Source: Niveibacterium umoris (GTDB lineage: Bacteria > Pseudomonadota > Gammaproteobacteria > Burkholderiales > Rhodocyclaceae). Taken from it: DNA of 64,000 nucleotides. The notes below the pieces were generated by a model. It was given only the letters and a program-made list of their open reading frames with translations. It made no database searches and was not told where the DNA came from. Shown here in pieces: positions 1-8,419 of this stretch. Location of the stretch: positions 1-64,000 of the forward strand of contig NZ_JACIET010000004.1 of the NCBI RefSeq assembly GCF_014197015.1, read 5' to 3'. A program made the translations under genes and the position numbers. Within the stretch, counting starts at the first letter, position 1, and every line of letters starts with the position of its first letter.

Positions 1-849
1 CAGCCGCTACCCGAACTGATCAAGACGCTCGAAGCGCGTCATGGCGGCCCGCAGGGCGGCCAGAGCGAAAAGATCCACGCTCCCGGTAGTCGCTCCGAGA
101 CCGAATCCGCACACAAGCTCGGGCAGCCGATCATCGCCTTCGACAGCGCCGCGAGCCTCATCGCGACCACGCCAGCCAGCCTCACCTGGATGAGCGGCGA
201 GAGCGCCAGTCTCACTGCCCACGGCGACAGCCACCTCGCCGCAGGCCATAGTGCAAGCCTCACCGCCGCGCGCGAAGTCAGCCTCTTCACCGCCACAGAG
301 GACCTGGCCGCCGTCGCCGCAGCCGGCCCCCTATCGCTGCGTGCCCACACCGACACCCTCGAACTCGCCGCCGACAAATCCGTAAGCGTCACCAGCAGCG
401 GCGAAGGCATAGCCATCCTCGCCAAAGACAAGATCGTGCTCGGTGCCGGCCAAAGCCAGATCGAACTCAACGGCGCCAACATCACCTTCAAATGCCCCGG
501 AAAGTTCGAGGTGAAGGGCGCGAGTCATGCGTTTGAGGGGGGCGGGAGTGCGGCGGCGGTCGTGCCGAATCTGCCAAGCGGAAAGCTCAAGCTCACGCCC
601 GAAGATGCAGAGTTCCGCGCGGTCTACCACGACGGCGAGCCCGTGCACGGTGCCGAGTACGAAGCCGTATTCGACGACGGCAGTGTACGCCGGGGGCGCC
701 TCGATGCCGCGGGGCATGTCAGCTTTGAAGGCGTCAAGCCCGGGGGTTTCACGATTACGGTCGGGCCGGATGCTCGGAGCTACCAGCAATTCAAGATGCC
801 ACTCAAGCCGGACGACGACTTGACTGAATGGATGAAAGGATGCGCGTGA
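1..849 (+). CDS. vgrG: VgrG C-terminal part (type VI secretion spike), 5' end outside window
   Basis: The frame is open from base 1, so the gene starts upstream; 282 residues are visible. They show the repetitive beta-helix of the DUF2345/VgrG C-terminus (alternating short segments such as LAADKSVSVTSSGEGIAILA, then IELNGANITFKCPGKFEVKG). A roughly 70-residue compact beta domain follows (AEFRAVYHDGEPVHGAEYEA), resembling transthyretin-like extensions that load effectors in other VgrGs. VgrG trimers tip the T6SS tube and carry effectors into target cells. The stop TGA (847-849) overlaps the ATG of the next gene by one base, so translation is probably coupled to the candidate effector. The family assignment is firm; the adaptor role of the tail is inferred. 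Confidence 0.9.
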   Translation, partial: QPLPELIKTLEARHGGPQGGQSEKIHAPGSRSETESAHKLGQPIIAFDSAASLIATTPASLTWMSGESASLTAHGDSHLAAGHSASLTAAREVSLFTATEDLAAVAAAGPLSLRAHTDTLELAADKSVSVTSSGEGIAILAKDKIVLGAGQSQIELNGANITFKCPGKFEVKGASHAFEGGGSAAAVVPNLPSGKLKLTPEDAEFRAVYHDGEPVHGAEYEAVFDDGSVRRGRLDAAGHVSFEGVKPGGFTITVGPDARSYQQFKMPLKPDDDLTEWMKGCA

Positions 850-2498
850 TGAGCGACAGCTACGTCGATCGCGTCTATGACGGTGCGACTGAATCGCTGC
901 AATGGCTGCGCGGCGTCATCTTCGGTGAATGGGAAGACAATCGCAGTCTTAGTCAGATCGTAACCGACGCCCTTGCGGGCTTTGTGCCGGGCCTCGGCTC
1001 CATCATCACGCTGCGCGATCTGCTCGCTGTGATTTTCCGGCTCGCCAAGTATCCAGAGAAACGTGAGCATGTTGAAGAGTGGATTTTGCTCATTGCGATG
1101 CTGCTGCCCTTGGTGGTGACAGTGTTGGGGGCGGTTGTGGCCGGCGTTGGTGCCTTGGTTGGCGCCGAGGTTGGTGGCTTCCTGCGGGCGCTGACGCTGT
1201 TCCTGGTCAAGAAGGGCGGCGTCGCGTTCAAGGCCATGATCGAGTTCTTCCAGGCGCACGGTTACGGAAACGTGATCGCCGCGCTCAAGCAGGTCAAGTT
1301 CGCGCGGTACCGTGAAGCCCTTGCAAAGGAATTTGATCGCCAGATCGACAAGCTGGTCGATTTGCTGAAGAAACTGGAGAAGAAGCTCGAACAGGTTCAT
1401 GCCGACCATCTGCCCTCATGGATGCCCGGCGTGCATACCTTGCGGGCAGCGCCGGGCAGGATCAGGGGCTGGATTCATGCGCTGACCGAACTCAAGGACA
1501 AAGCAGTGTCGATGATCCCCAAAGCGCTCATCGAACTGGACAACCGCCTTGCCGCGCTGCTCGCCGGTAACCTCAAGGCGGCAACCCAGGTCACGCATGC
1601 GGTCGCCACAGGCCAGGCCGCGCCGGAAGTCGCGCGACTGGAGAAGGCCGCCAAAGAAGGCGAACTCGCCCGCAACGCCCACCCGCCGGAGCCCGGCAAC
1701 ACGCGGCGGATTGCCGAGCGGCGCAGTATCGCGCTCGCAGGCAAGCGCGAATACGAAATGGTGGGAAAGGATGCCCGCCCTGTCGGCGCCAAACCCTATG
1801 AGCACGGCGTGACGAAGATGGAGAATCCGGCGGTGGCGGAGCGCCAGTGGGGGCGCCTCAAGAATAAAGTCAAAGAGGGATATCCCGATCTCAACTTCGA
1901 GTACGCGCCGACACAGTTCTCAAAGGACTACGCCAACTTCTCGCGCAGCCTGCGCACTATTGACGTGCCCGCCGGCAGCAAGATCAAGTTCAAGCGGGTG
2001 GTGTCGCATGACAAACCCAGCATGGATACCGGCCCCTACTACAACCGCGAGTTGCCGGTCGACGGTGAGGATCTCCGCGCGGGTTCCGCGGTGAAGGAGG
2101 GTTGGAACAAGAATGGCGAATACATTGAACTGAGCACTCCCCCCAAGGGCGACCCGGTGTGGAAAGAACTCCATGCGCTGCGCGAGCAGGCGGCCGGTGG
2201 CCCGGTACCCTATAGCGAATCGCTCAAAGGGTGGGAAGGGCCGGCCGCATCGCAGCGTTATGTGGTCGACGAGGGGTTGCCGACGCAGCATTACGACTCA
2301 AGCTATTTGGTTGGCGGCAAAGAACAGCAGTTTTTCGATCGTAAGGAAATCGCTTTGCTCAAGGAACGCGGATTCGTAAGCGAGCGTAAGCCGACCAACT
2401 TTCCCGACTTCGACAAGGAGTTGGGCAATATCGTGCCGAAGGATGGCCCTGCATTGCATGTCATCCCGACTCACGAAGCCGTGCCCAAACCGCATTGA
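849..2498 (+). CDS. Candidate T6SS effector with glycine-zipper membrane segment and C-terminal toxin-like domain
   Basis: This 549-residue protein starts at the ATG that overlaps the vgrG stop; AAAGG lies about 9 bases upstream. An in-frame ATG at 828 is possible but lies inside vgrG. Residues 79-105 form a strongly hydrophobic segment, and the glycine-rich repeat at 93-109 (GAVVAGVGALVGAEVGG) looks like a glycine zipper. Residues 155-185 are a likely coiled coil. Residues 370-549 look like a separate globular domain with conserved-looking blocks: FKRVVSHDKP, YYNRELPVDG, GWNKNGEYIEL, WEGPAASQ and YLVGGKEQQFF. I recall similar blocks in polymorphic-toxin C-termini, possibly NAD-acting, but cannot prove it. 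There is no signal peptide, as expected for a VgrG cargo. The next gene is the obvious immunity candidate. Confidence 0.7.
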   Translation: MSDSYVDRVYDGATESLQWLRGVIFGEWEDNRSLSQIVTDALAGFVPGLGSIITLRDLLAVIFRLAKYPEKREHVEEWILLIAMLLPLVVTVLGAVVAGVGALVGAEVGGFLRALTLFLVKKGGVAFKAMIEFFQAHGYGNVIAALKQVKFARYREALAKEFDRQIDKLVDLLKKLEKKLEQVHADHLPSWMPGVHTLRAAPGRIRGWIHALTELKDKAVSMIPKALIELDNRLAALLAGNLKAATQVTHAVATGQAAPEVARLEKAAKEGELARNAHPPEPGNTRRIAERRSIALAGKREYEMVGKDARPVGAKPYEHGVTKMENPAVAERQWGRLKNKVKEGYPDLNFEYAPTQFSKDYANFSRSLRTIDVPAGSKIKFKRVVSHDKPSMDTGPYYNRELPVDGEDLRAGSAVKEGWNKNGEYIELSTPPKGDPVWKELHALREQAAGGPVPYSESLKGWEGPAASQRYVVDEGLPTQHYDSSYLVGGKEQQFFDRKEIALLKERGFVSERKPTNFPDFDKELGNIVPKDGPALHVIPTHEAVPKPH

Positions 2499-2506
2499 GG
2501 AACGCT

Positions 2507-3232
2507 ATGCTTGATTCTGACGGGTTTGAACTTCTGCCCCTTCCCGCCCACGTGCAGACTATGTCGCGCGAGGAGCGCGATCGGCGTAAAACTTGGCTCA
2601 AGCAGCACTTCGCGTCGTTCGAGTATCACGAGCACTTGCTTGAACTGCACGACGCATGGCTAACGCTAATCAAACGTGAATACGCTCGGGTCACCGCGGA
2701 TCCGTCTCTTCCGCAACCGCAGCGGTGGTTTGGCGACAGCGCAATTCCGAATTTCGAGAAGCTTGCCAAGCCAGGAACGATAGCGCGGGATCAGTTCCGG
2801 CCCGGTTACACGTTTGGTGCTGCGATCTACATTCTCGACTACAGCCGTGACACCGGTCTGGATGTTGAACAGACTTGGGAGTGGATGCCTGAGCCCGCCC
2901 TCACGCAGATGCACATGCTGTGGGGGCGGATGAACCGAATTGCGCAGAACATCCAGTACACCGTTGATGAGACGTGGGACAGCGATCCCAATGATTGCGA
3001 CTGGATTCTCGACGAGCAATACACCGGTCCGATCTTCTGGCCATCCGAGTTCGACCCAGTCCCTGCTGCCAATCCGGTGCTGCGCTGCCCCGGCGGCGAA
3101 CCCTGCCCGCAAGCGGGGTGGTGGAGCACCCCTGCCAAAGCAGACTCGCGCCGACACTTTGTGCTGGGCGAGGTGATGCCCAGTTTAAAGAGCGACTACG
3201 GCTACACCATCTGGCAGTTCGAGGGTGCCTGA
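2507..3232 (+). CDS. Candidate T6SS immunity protein (Imm71/Imm72-like)
   Basis: This cytoplasmic-looking protein has 241 residues, no signal peptide and no membrane segment. It begins 8 bases after the effector stop, with GAGGA about 6 bases before the ATG; a TTG overlapping the effector stop (2495) is an alternative. The C-terminal block CPGGEPCPQAGWWSTPA, then RRHFVLGEVMPSLKSDYG, then TIWQF resembles what I remember of Imm71/Imm72 immunity proteins next to T6SS effectors. Position directly behind the effector, short spacing and lack of any enzyme motif all fit a cognate immunity protein that neutralises a cytosolic toxin. Base composition looks lower in GC than the rest of the window, which is common for toxin/immunity cargo. 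The family name is from memory only. Confidence 0.6.
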   Translation: MLDSDGFELLPLPAHVQTMSREERDRRKTWLKQHFASFEYHEHLLELHDAWLTLIKREYARVTADPSLPQPQRWFGDSAIPNFEKLAKPGTIARDQFRPGYTFGAAIYILDYSRDTGLDVEQTWEWMPEPALTQMHMLWGRMNRIAQNIQYTVDETWDSDPNDCDWILDEQYTGPIFWPSEFDPVPAANPVLRCPGGEPCPQAGWWSTPAKADSRRHFVLGEVMPSLKSDYGYTIWQFEGA

Positions 3233-3312
3233 ACGTGAGTGCCACCCATGCCCTGGCGAGCCGCCGAGCATCGTTGCTGTACTTTTGCCTGCATGCGCCA
3301 GAAGTTACTGAA

Positions 3313-4134
3313 ATGAAGAAACTTCTCATGTTGCTTGTTGGTTTTCCGTGGGCCGTGGGTGCCACGACTGCGTCGGATAACTACATCTTTAACGCGTCTC
3401 AGCCGTTGGTGATCGTCACGCAGAAGGGCGAATTTGCGCCGTTCGGTGGATCGGAGCTTGGCAATGTCGGGGACCAGACCGGGCGCGAGATCATCGACAA
3501 ACGCATGGCGAAGCGGGTGCGGCAGCTTTGGCGCTACTCCGAGTCAGGATCGCCCGAGCGGGTGTCGGCCATCATCAAGGCCGACTATGTCGGTTGCGAT
3601 CGAAGTCTGGTCGTTCAGACAGAGGGCGGGGACTCGGGAGTTCTCTATTCCACGAGGCCGATTCGTTCCATTCCGTTTAGCCTTGCGGACGCAGACCTCA
3701 AGCGGGCGCGGGATGAGGGGAGGCGGCTACTGTCCGATGCACTGCGGCACCGTAAGGTCACCTCCGACTGGATTGCCGAGTTGCTTGAGGGCGCCACGGT
3801 AACACCCGTTCGCGTGCGGGCCTGGCGAAGCCCAATGCTGGTTGTGACGACCAACGGGGAGCGTAAAGAACGCACGTTGTCAGCTTTCCTGATTGCTTCC
3901 CTTGCGAAGAATGGGCGCTACGCCTTACTGGAAAAGACAGTTGAAATCGGAAGTGCGTCTGATTCAGAAGGGTACGCGGGCACTTGGGATCTTGGCCTGC
4001 ACGTCGACTTGAACGGTGATGGCGACGAGGAACTGCTGATGTTTCACGGCGCCTATGAGTCGTTTTCAGCGGTGCTTATGCAATGGGATGGCAAGAAATG
4101 GCGTGAAGTGGCGAGCAATGGTGGAGGGTGCTAA
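3313..4134 (+). CDS. Secreted protein of unknown function in the T6SS module
   Basis: The protein has 273 residues and starts at the ATG that gives a clean signal peptide (MKKLLMLLVGFPWAVGATTA). A GTG at 3235, two bases after the preceding stop, is in frame and would add 26 residues that do not look like coding sequence. The mature part has no motif I can name except a late segment, HVDLNGDGDEELLMFHGAYE, which resembles the acidic DLNGDG loop of VCBS/FG-GAP-type repeats. It is transcribed with the effector and immunity candidates, so it may be a periplasmic second immunity or accessory protein, but this is only context. The shine-dalgarno sequence is weak. Confidence 0.6.
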   Translation: MKKLLMLLVGFPWAVGATTASDNYIFNASQPLVIVTQKGEFAPFGGSELGNVGDQTGREIIDKRMAKRVRQLWRYSESGSPERVSAIIKADYVGCDRSLVVQTEGGDSGVLYSTRPIRSIPFSLADADLKRARDEGRRLLSDALRHRKVTSDWIAELLEGATVTPVRVRAWRSPMLVVTTNGERKERTLSAFLIASLAKNGRYALLEKTVEIGSASDSEGYAGTWDLGLHVDLNGDGDEELLMFHGAYESFSAVLMQWDGKKWREVASNGGGC

Positions 4135-4141
4135 CCGATAG

Positions 4142-4463
4142 CGTGTAGCGTGCGAACAACTCGGCGACGTTTGGCTTCCGCGCAATCACCACATCAAGAT
4201 TCTGTTTCCCTGGCGGCGCAGTGCTGCGCCGACGCCAAGTGGCCTCACGCACGACACCGAACGCGCCACCGGTAACGAATCCGCGGGTATTTGGGTGCAA
4301 ATTATCGAATGGGCTGCCGACCCCAACTGGGGCAGTCAATTCACCCCGCCGATCGGCAGCGAACTACTGGTTGGCTTCATCGACGAAGATCCGGATTGCC
4401 CGCAGGTCATCGGTAGCACCTTCAACGGCAGCCATACCCCGCCATTCGACGGCGGTGTCGAGA
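4142..4463 (+). pseudogene. vgrG fragment (OB-fold part only), truncated at both ends
   Basis: In one frame this stretch reads as the VgrG gp5/OB-fold region: GDVWLPRNHHIKILFPWRR, GLTHDTERATGNESAGIWVQ, then NWGSQFTPPIGSELLVGFID and PQVIGSTFNGSHTPPF. An in-frame TAG at 4139-4141 closes it upstream, and there is no N-terminal VgrG part. Homology ends near 4463, about ten bases before the stop codon of the oppositely oriented pepD. A shorter open frame starts at GTG 4295, but it is only the middle of the domain and runs into pepD antisense. It is a recombination remnant, probably marking the edge of the T6SS module. Confidence 0.8.
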
Positions 4464-4472
4464 TTGGCAGGA

Positions 4473-5945
4473 TTACGGCCGCGCCGGTATCGCCGCCACC
4501 ACCGCCGTCAGCAGCTTCCAGCACTTCGCCACCGACTCGATGTTGACCCGTTCGCCCGGTGCGTGGGCGCCGCGGATATCGGGGCCGAAGGAGATGATGT
4601 CGAGGTCGGGGTATTTGGACTTGAGGATGCCGCACTCCAGACCGGCGTGAATCACTTTGACGGCCGCGGGGCCGGTGGTGAATTCGTGCTGGTAGACCTT
4701 CTGGAATAGTTTGAGCAGGTCGGAATCGGGGTTGGGTGCCCAGCCCGGATAGCCGCCTTCGGTCTGCACCGCGGCGCCGGCGAGTACGAAGAGGCTCTCG
4801 ATTTCGGCGGCGAGGGCCTGCACGCCGGAATCCAGCAGCGAACGCACCATCAGGTTTGCAAAGCCCCGGCCGTCCGCGATCTTCACGACACCGAGATTGT
4901 TCGAGGTTTCGACGACGCCGGCGACGTGCTGGCTCATGCGGCGTACGCCATGCGGCGCGGCGTGCAGTGCGGCGAGGATGCGTTGCTGGTCGGTGGCGTC
5001 GATGGCTTGTTGGGCGAGGCCGTTTTCGGGGCCGAAGCGGACACTGACGCCGTCATCGACGCCGGCGAGTTCGCCGCGTACCAGCAGATCGAAGTCTTCC
5101 ACGCGGCTGGCAACGCGCTCGGCCTGGGCGATCGGCAAGGCGATCCGCGCACGGGCCTCGCGCGCGAGGGCATTGCGGGCGCTGCCGCCGTCGAGTTCGA
5201 CCAGCCGGACGTCCTTGCCGAAGCGGCCTTCCAGCCCGCGCAGCAAGCGCACCAACAACTTGATCGCGTTGCCGCGCTCGAGATGGATATCGACGCCGGA
5301 ATGCCCGCCACGCAGGCCGCCGACTTCGATTTCATAGCAGGCGAAGCCTTCGGGTAGCGCTTCGAAGGCGTAGGTGAAGCTCACGTTGACGTCGATGCCG
5401 CCGGCACAGCCGAGGTAGAACTCGCCCCATTCCTCGGTGTCAATGTTGATCATCAGACTGCCTTGCAGCAGACCGGGCTCCAGGCCCAGTGCACCGCCCA
5501 TGCCGGCCTCTTCGTCCACGGTGAGCAGGACTTCGAGCGGCGGGTGAGGCACGTCGCTGGATTCGAGCAGGGCAAGTGCGAGCGCTACGCCGATGCCGTT
5601 GTCGGCGCCCAGCGTGGTGTTCGGCGCGACCAGCCAGCCGTCCTGCAGTTCGGCGCGGATCGGGTCGCGGTGGAAGTCGTGTTCGGTGGCGTGGTTCTTC
5701 TGGCACACCATGTCGAGGTGCCCTTGCAGCACGACACCGGGCCGGTCTTCCATGCCGTGTGTTGCCGGCTTGCGGATGATCAGGTTGCCGGCAGCGTCCA
5801 CGTGTGTCGCCAACGCGCGTGTCTCCGCCCAGCTGCGGATCGCATCGCGCAAGGGCCCTTCGTGTTTGGAGGGGCGCGGCGTGTTGAGCAGGGTCGAGAA
5901 GTGGCGCCAGACGGCGGCGGGTTCGAGTTGGTCGAGTGCGGGCAT
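4473..5945 (-). CDS. pepD: Aminoacyl-histidine dipeptidase (peptidase M20 family)
   Basis: This 490-residue protein matches PepD of proteobacteria in length and motifs. It is a cytosolic di-zinc exopeptidase that cleaves Xaa-His and other dipeptides. Visible metal and catalytic signatures are GHLDMV (H76, D78), the bridging Asp in TLGADNGIGVAL (D115), and DEEAGM (E145/E146). A late GGYPGW block and ECGILKSKYPDLDIISFGP are typical of the dimerisation/catalytic C-terminus. The start MPALDQLEP has AGGA about 8 bases upstream. The frame stays open much further upstream (to 7115), but that part is antisense to the next two genes and is not coding. The stop codon faces the vgrG fragment. Confidence 0.92.
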   Translation of the reverse strand: MPALDQLEPAAVWRHFSTLLNTPRPSKHEGPLRDAIRSWAETRALATHVDAAGNLIIRKPATHGMEDRPGVVLQGHLDMVCQKNHATEHDFHRDPIRAELQDGWLVAPNTTLGADNGIGVALALALLESSDVPHPPLEVLLTVDEEAGMGGALGLEPGLLQGSLMINIDTEEWGEFYLGCAGGIDVNVSFTYAFEALPEGFACYEIEVGGLRGGHSGVDIHLERGNAIKLLVRLLRGLEGRFGKDVRLVELDGGSARNALAREARARIALPIAQAERVASRVEDFDLLVRGELAGVDDGVSVRFGPENGLAQQAIDATDQQRILAALHAAPHGVRRMSQHVAGVVETSNNLGVVKIADGRGFANLMVRSLLDSGVQALAAEIESLFVLAGAAVQTEGGYPGWAPNPDSDLLKLFQKVYQHEFTTGPAAVKVIHAGLECGILKSKYPDLDIISFGPDIRGAHAPGERVNIESVAKCWKLLTAVVAAIPARP

Positions 5946-6164
5946 CGCGGGTCCTGGATTCGGTCTGTGTGCCAGCGCGAACCACTCGGCGGGTAGCCGG
6001 GGAACGCGCAGCGGTGGTGCCGGCGCGCGCTGTGCGCGGCGCTTCGGCGGCCGGCCCGGTCGGGCAGGCGCTGCATGGTAGCCCGGCGGCGCACGGTCGG
6101 CGACAGTCGGTGCGACGGCTGACCGGTAGAATTGCGACATTCGGCTTTGGCGAGGGAGTAGGGG

Positions 6165-7118
6165 ATGTCTTTCGTGACTGCGCAGGGGCAGGGGGTGTTC
6201 GCGATCGATTCGGGCTATGTGCGGCCGATGCTCGATGCGATTCACCTGGTCGTGTCCGATGACGGGCGTGCCGCGCTCGTCGACACCGGCACCGTCCATG
6301 CCGTGCCGCGCGTGCTCGATGCGCTGGCGGTGCAAGGCCTGGCGCCGGAGTCGGTCGACTGGATCTGCCTCACGCATGTGCATCTGGACCATGCGGGCGG
6401 CGCTGGTGCGCTGGCGCGTGTGCTGCCCAAGGCCAAGGTGGCGGTGCATGCGCGCGGCTCGCGCCACATGGCGGATCCGTCCAAGCTCTGGGCAGGTACC
6501 GTTGCGGTCTATGGCCAGGCCAACGCCGAGGCCTTGTATGGCGAACTGGTCGCGGTGCCCGAGGCGCGCATCGTCGAGGTGGGCGAGGGCGACTCGGTGC
6601 GTTTCGGTTCGCGGGTGTTCGATGTGCTCGACACGCCGGGCCATGCGAAACACCACGTCTGCTACCACGACCCGGCGAGCAACGGCATCTTCACCGGTGA
6701 CACCTTCGGCCTGACCTATCGCGAGATGGATGGTGCCGACGGTCGCGCCAATATCTTCGCCACCACCACGCCTGTGCATTTCGACCCGGCCGCGCTGCAC
6801 GACTCGATCGATCGCCTGCTCGCCTTGCAGCCCGCCTGCATCTACCCCACGCATTACAGCCGCAGCGCCGATGTGCCGCGGCTCGGTGCGACGCTGCACC
6901 GGTTGATTGATGCCCATGTACAGGCCTGCGACGGCATCGACCCAACCGCTGCCGATGCCCATGCAGTGCTGGTGAAGCGGCTTGAAGCGATCGCGCTGGC
7001 CGAGGCTGCCTCGGCCGCATGGGGCGTGCAGGGTGAAGCGGCGCTGCAGTTGCTCGAAGGCGATCTCGATCTCAACGCGCAGGGGCTGCTGGTATGGCTG
7101 CAGACGCGAGCGCAATGA
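6165..7118 (+). CDS. MBL-fold metallo-hydrolase
   Basis: The protein has 317 residues and a metallo-beta-lactamase fold. The zinc motif HxHxDH is intact (THVHLDHAGG, H71/H73/D75/H76), followed by the third His in DTPGHAKHH and the bridging Asp in FTGDTFG. Family members hydrolyse thioesters, lactones, sulfonates or phosphoesters; the sequence does not define the substrate. The start ATG has a purine-rich GGGAGTAGGGG directly upstream. It overlaps the following tcdA start, so the two are probably one operon with the CbiX-like gene. It has no signal peptide and should be cytosolic. Confidence 0.88.
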   Translation: MSFVTAQGQGVFAIDSGYVRPMLDAIHLVVSDDGRAALVDTGTVHAVPRVLDALAVQGLAPESVDWICLTHVHLDHAGGAGALARVLPKAKVAVHARGSRHMADPSKLWAGTVAVYGQANAEALYGELVAVPEARIVEVGEGDSVRFGSRVFDVLDTPGHAKHHVCYHDPASNGIFTGDTFGLTYREMDGADGRANIFATTTPVHFDPAALHDSIDRLLALQPACIYPTHYSRSADVPRLGATLHRLIDAHVQACDGIDPTAADAHAVLVKRLEAIALAEAASAAWGVQGEAALQLLEGDLDLNAQGLLVWLQTRAQ

Positions 7119-7909
7119 AGACCGACGCCCCGTTGCCGCAGACCGAAGCGCCGGATCTGGATCGCCGCTTCGGCGGTGTTGCGCGTTTGTACGGCGACGA
7201 GGGGCGTGCGCGCCTCGCCGCGGCCCATGTGTGCGTGATCGGCGTTGGCGGTGTGGGCACCTGGGCGGTGGAAGCGCTGGCGCGCAGCGCGGTCGGCGCG
7301 ATCACGCTGATCGACCTGGATGTGATTGCCGAATCCAACACCAACCGCCAACTGCACGCGCTCGATCCGGACTGGGGCATGGCCAAGGTCGAGGCGATGG
7401 CGCGGCGTATCCGTGCGATCAACCCGCAATGCCGGGTAACGCCGATCGACGACTTCGTAACCGCAAACAACCTGCCGGCACTGATCCATGGTTTTGACGC
7501 CGTGCTGGACGCGATCGACAGCGTGCGGGTGAAGACCGCGCTGGCCGCCCATTGCGTGGCGCAGCGGCTACCGCTGGTGATCTGCGGCGCCGCCGGCGGC
7601 CAGATCGATCCGACCCGCGTGGCGGTGGAAGACCTTTCCCGCACCGTGCAGGACCCGTTGCTCGCCAAGGTGCGCGGCAACCTGCGCAAGCAGTACGGTT
7701 TTACGCGCGACCCGAAGAAGAAGTTCGGCATCCGCGCGGTGTATTCGACCGAGCCCTTGCGTTACCCCGACACCGCCTGCGCGCCCGACGCCGGCGCGTC
7801 GCAGGGCCTCAACTGTGCCGGTTTCGGCTCAAGCGTCTGCGTGACCGCCAGTTTCGGTTTCTTCGCGGCAGCAGAAGTCATCAACGCCATTGCCTTGCCG
7901 CGGACCTGA
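7094..7909 (+). CDS. tcdA: tRNA threonylcarbamoyladenosine dehydratase
   Basis: This E1-like enzyme of 271 residues (formerly CsdL/YgdL) converts t6A37 of tRNA into cyclic ct6A using ATP. The nucleotide-binding signature VIGVGGVGTWAVEALAR, the downstream TLIDLDVIAESNTNRQ, and AGGQIDPTRVAVEDLSRTVQ are all characteristic. The C-terminal hydrophobic patch (TASFGFFAAAEVINAI) is family-typical. Start choice: ATG 7094 has CAGGGG about 8 bases upstream and overlaps the MBL gene by 25 bases. ATG 7115 overlaps its stop as ATGA but has a weaker ribosome site. Either leaves the domain complete. Confidence 0.93.
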   Translation: MAADASAMKTDAPLPQTEAPDLDRRFGGVARLYGDEGRARLAAAHVCVIGVGGVGTWAVEALARSAVGAITLIDLDVIAESNTNRQLHALDPDWGMAKVEAMARRIRAINPQCRVTPIDDFVTANNLPALIHGFDAVLDAIDSVRVKTALAAHCVAQRLPLVICGAAGGQIDPTRVAVEDLSRTVQDPLLAKVRGNLRKQYGFTRDPKKKFGIRAVYSTEPLRYPDTACAPDAGASQGLNCAGFGSSVCVTASFGFFAAAEVINAIALPRT

Positions 7910-7931
7910 ATCCGCCGCACCGGAGACCCAC

Positions 7932-8300
7932 ATGAATACCGCGATCCTGCTGTTTGCCCACGGCGCCCGCGATCCGGACTGGGCGCGTCCGCTCGAAAAG
8001 CTTGCCGCCGCCGTGCGTGCCCTGCGCCCTGGGGTGGCGGTGCATCCCTGCTTTCTTGAATTCATGAACCCGGATCTGCCTGGCGCCATCGCCGCGGCGG
8101 TGGCCGAAGGCGCGCACCGTATCGAGGTGGTGCCGGTCTTCCTCGCCGCCGGCGGCCATGTGAAGCGGGACTTGCCCGCCATGCTCGACGCCGCGCGGAT
8201 CGCGCATCCGGGTGTCACGATCGTGCTTGCCAGCGTGCTGGGCGAGGCGGAATCGGTGATTGCTGCAATGGCAGCGCACGTCGTCGGCCTCGCCGGCTGA
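7932..8300 (+). CDS. CbiX/SirB-like short chelatase
   Basis: This 122-residue single-domain protein is of the sirohydrochlorin ferro-/cobaltochelatase type. Two histidines expected to hold the metal are visible: H10 in LFAHGARDP and H76 in LAAGGHVKRDLP. Short forms act as homodimers or may serve another metal/tetrapyrrole role; no other siroheme or cobalamin gene lies in the window, although siroheme would be needed by nitrite reductase. The start ATG has GGAG about 8 bases upstream and lies 22 bases after tcdA, suggesting a shared transcript. Confidence 0.82.
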   Translation: MNTAILLFAHGARDPDWARPLEKLAAAVRALRPGVAVHPCFLEFMNPDLPGAIAAAVAEGAHRIEVVPVFLAAGGHVKRDLPAMLDAARIAHPGVTIVLASVLGEAESVIAAMAAHVVGLAG

Positions 8301-8419
8301 CACTGTTCGACCGCTGCCGCCCTCAAGAGCGGCGGCGGGGTGCCGTTGACCCCTTCGGACAGGTGGCGAGGCCTCGTGCGGCCCGCCTTTTGACGAGGCG
8401 GGCGCGGGTGACCGATCGC

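Noticed and set aside
5946-7115. Extension of the pepD frame upstream of its start
   Set aside because: It is antisense to the MBL hydrolase gene and lacks any PepD homology; the real start has a ribosome site at 5945.
8301-8407. Stem-loop after the CbiX-like gene
   Set aside because: GC-rich complementarity without a T-run; not enough to call a terminator.
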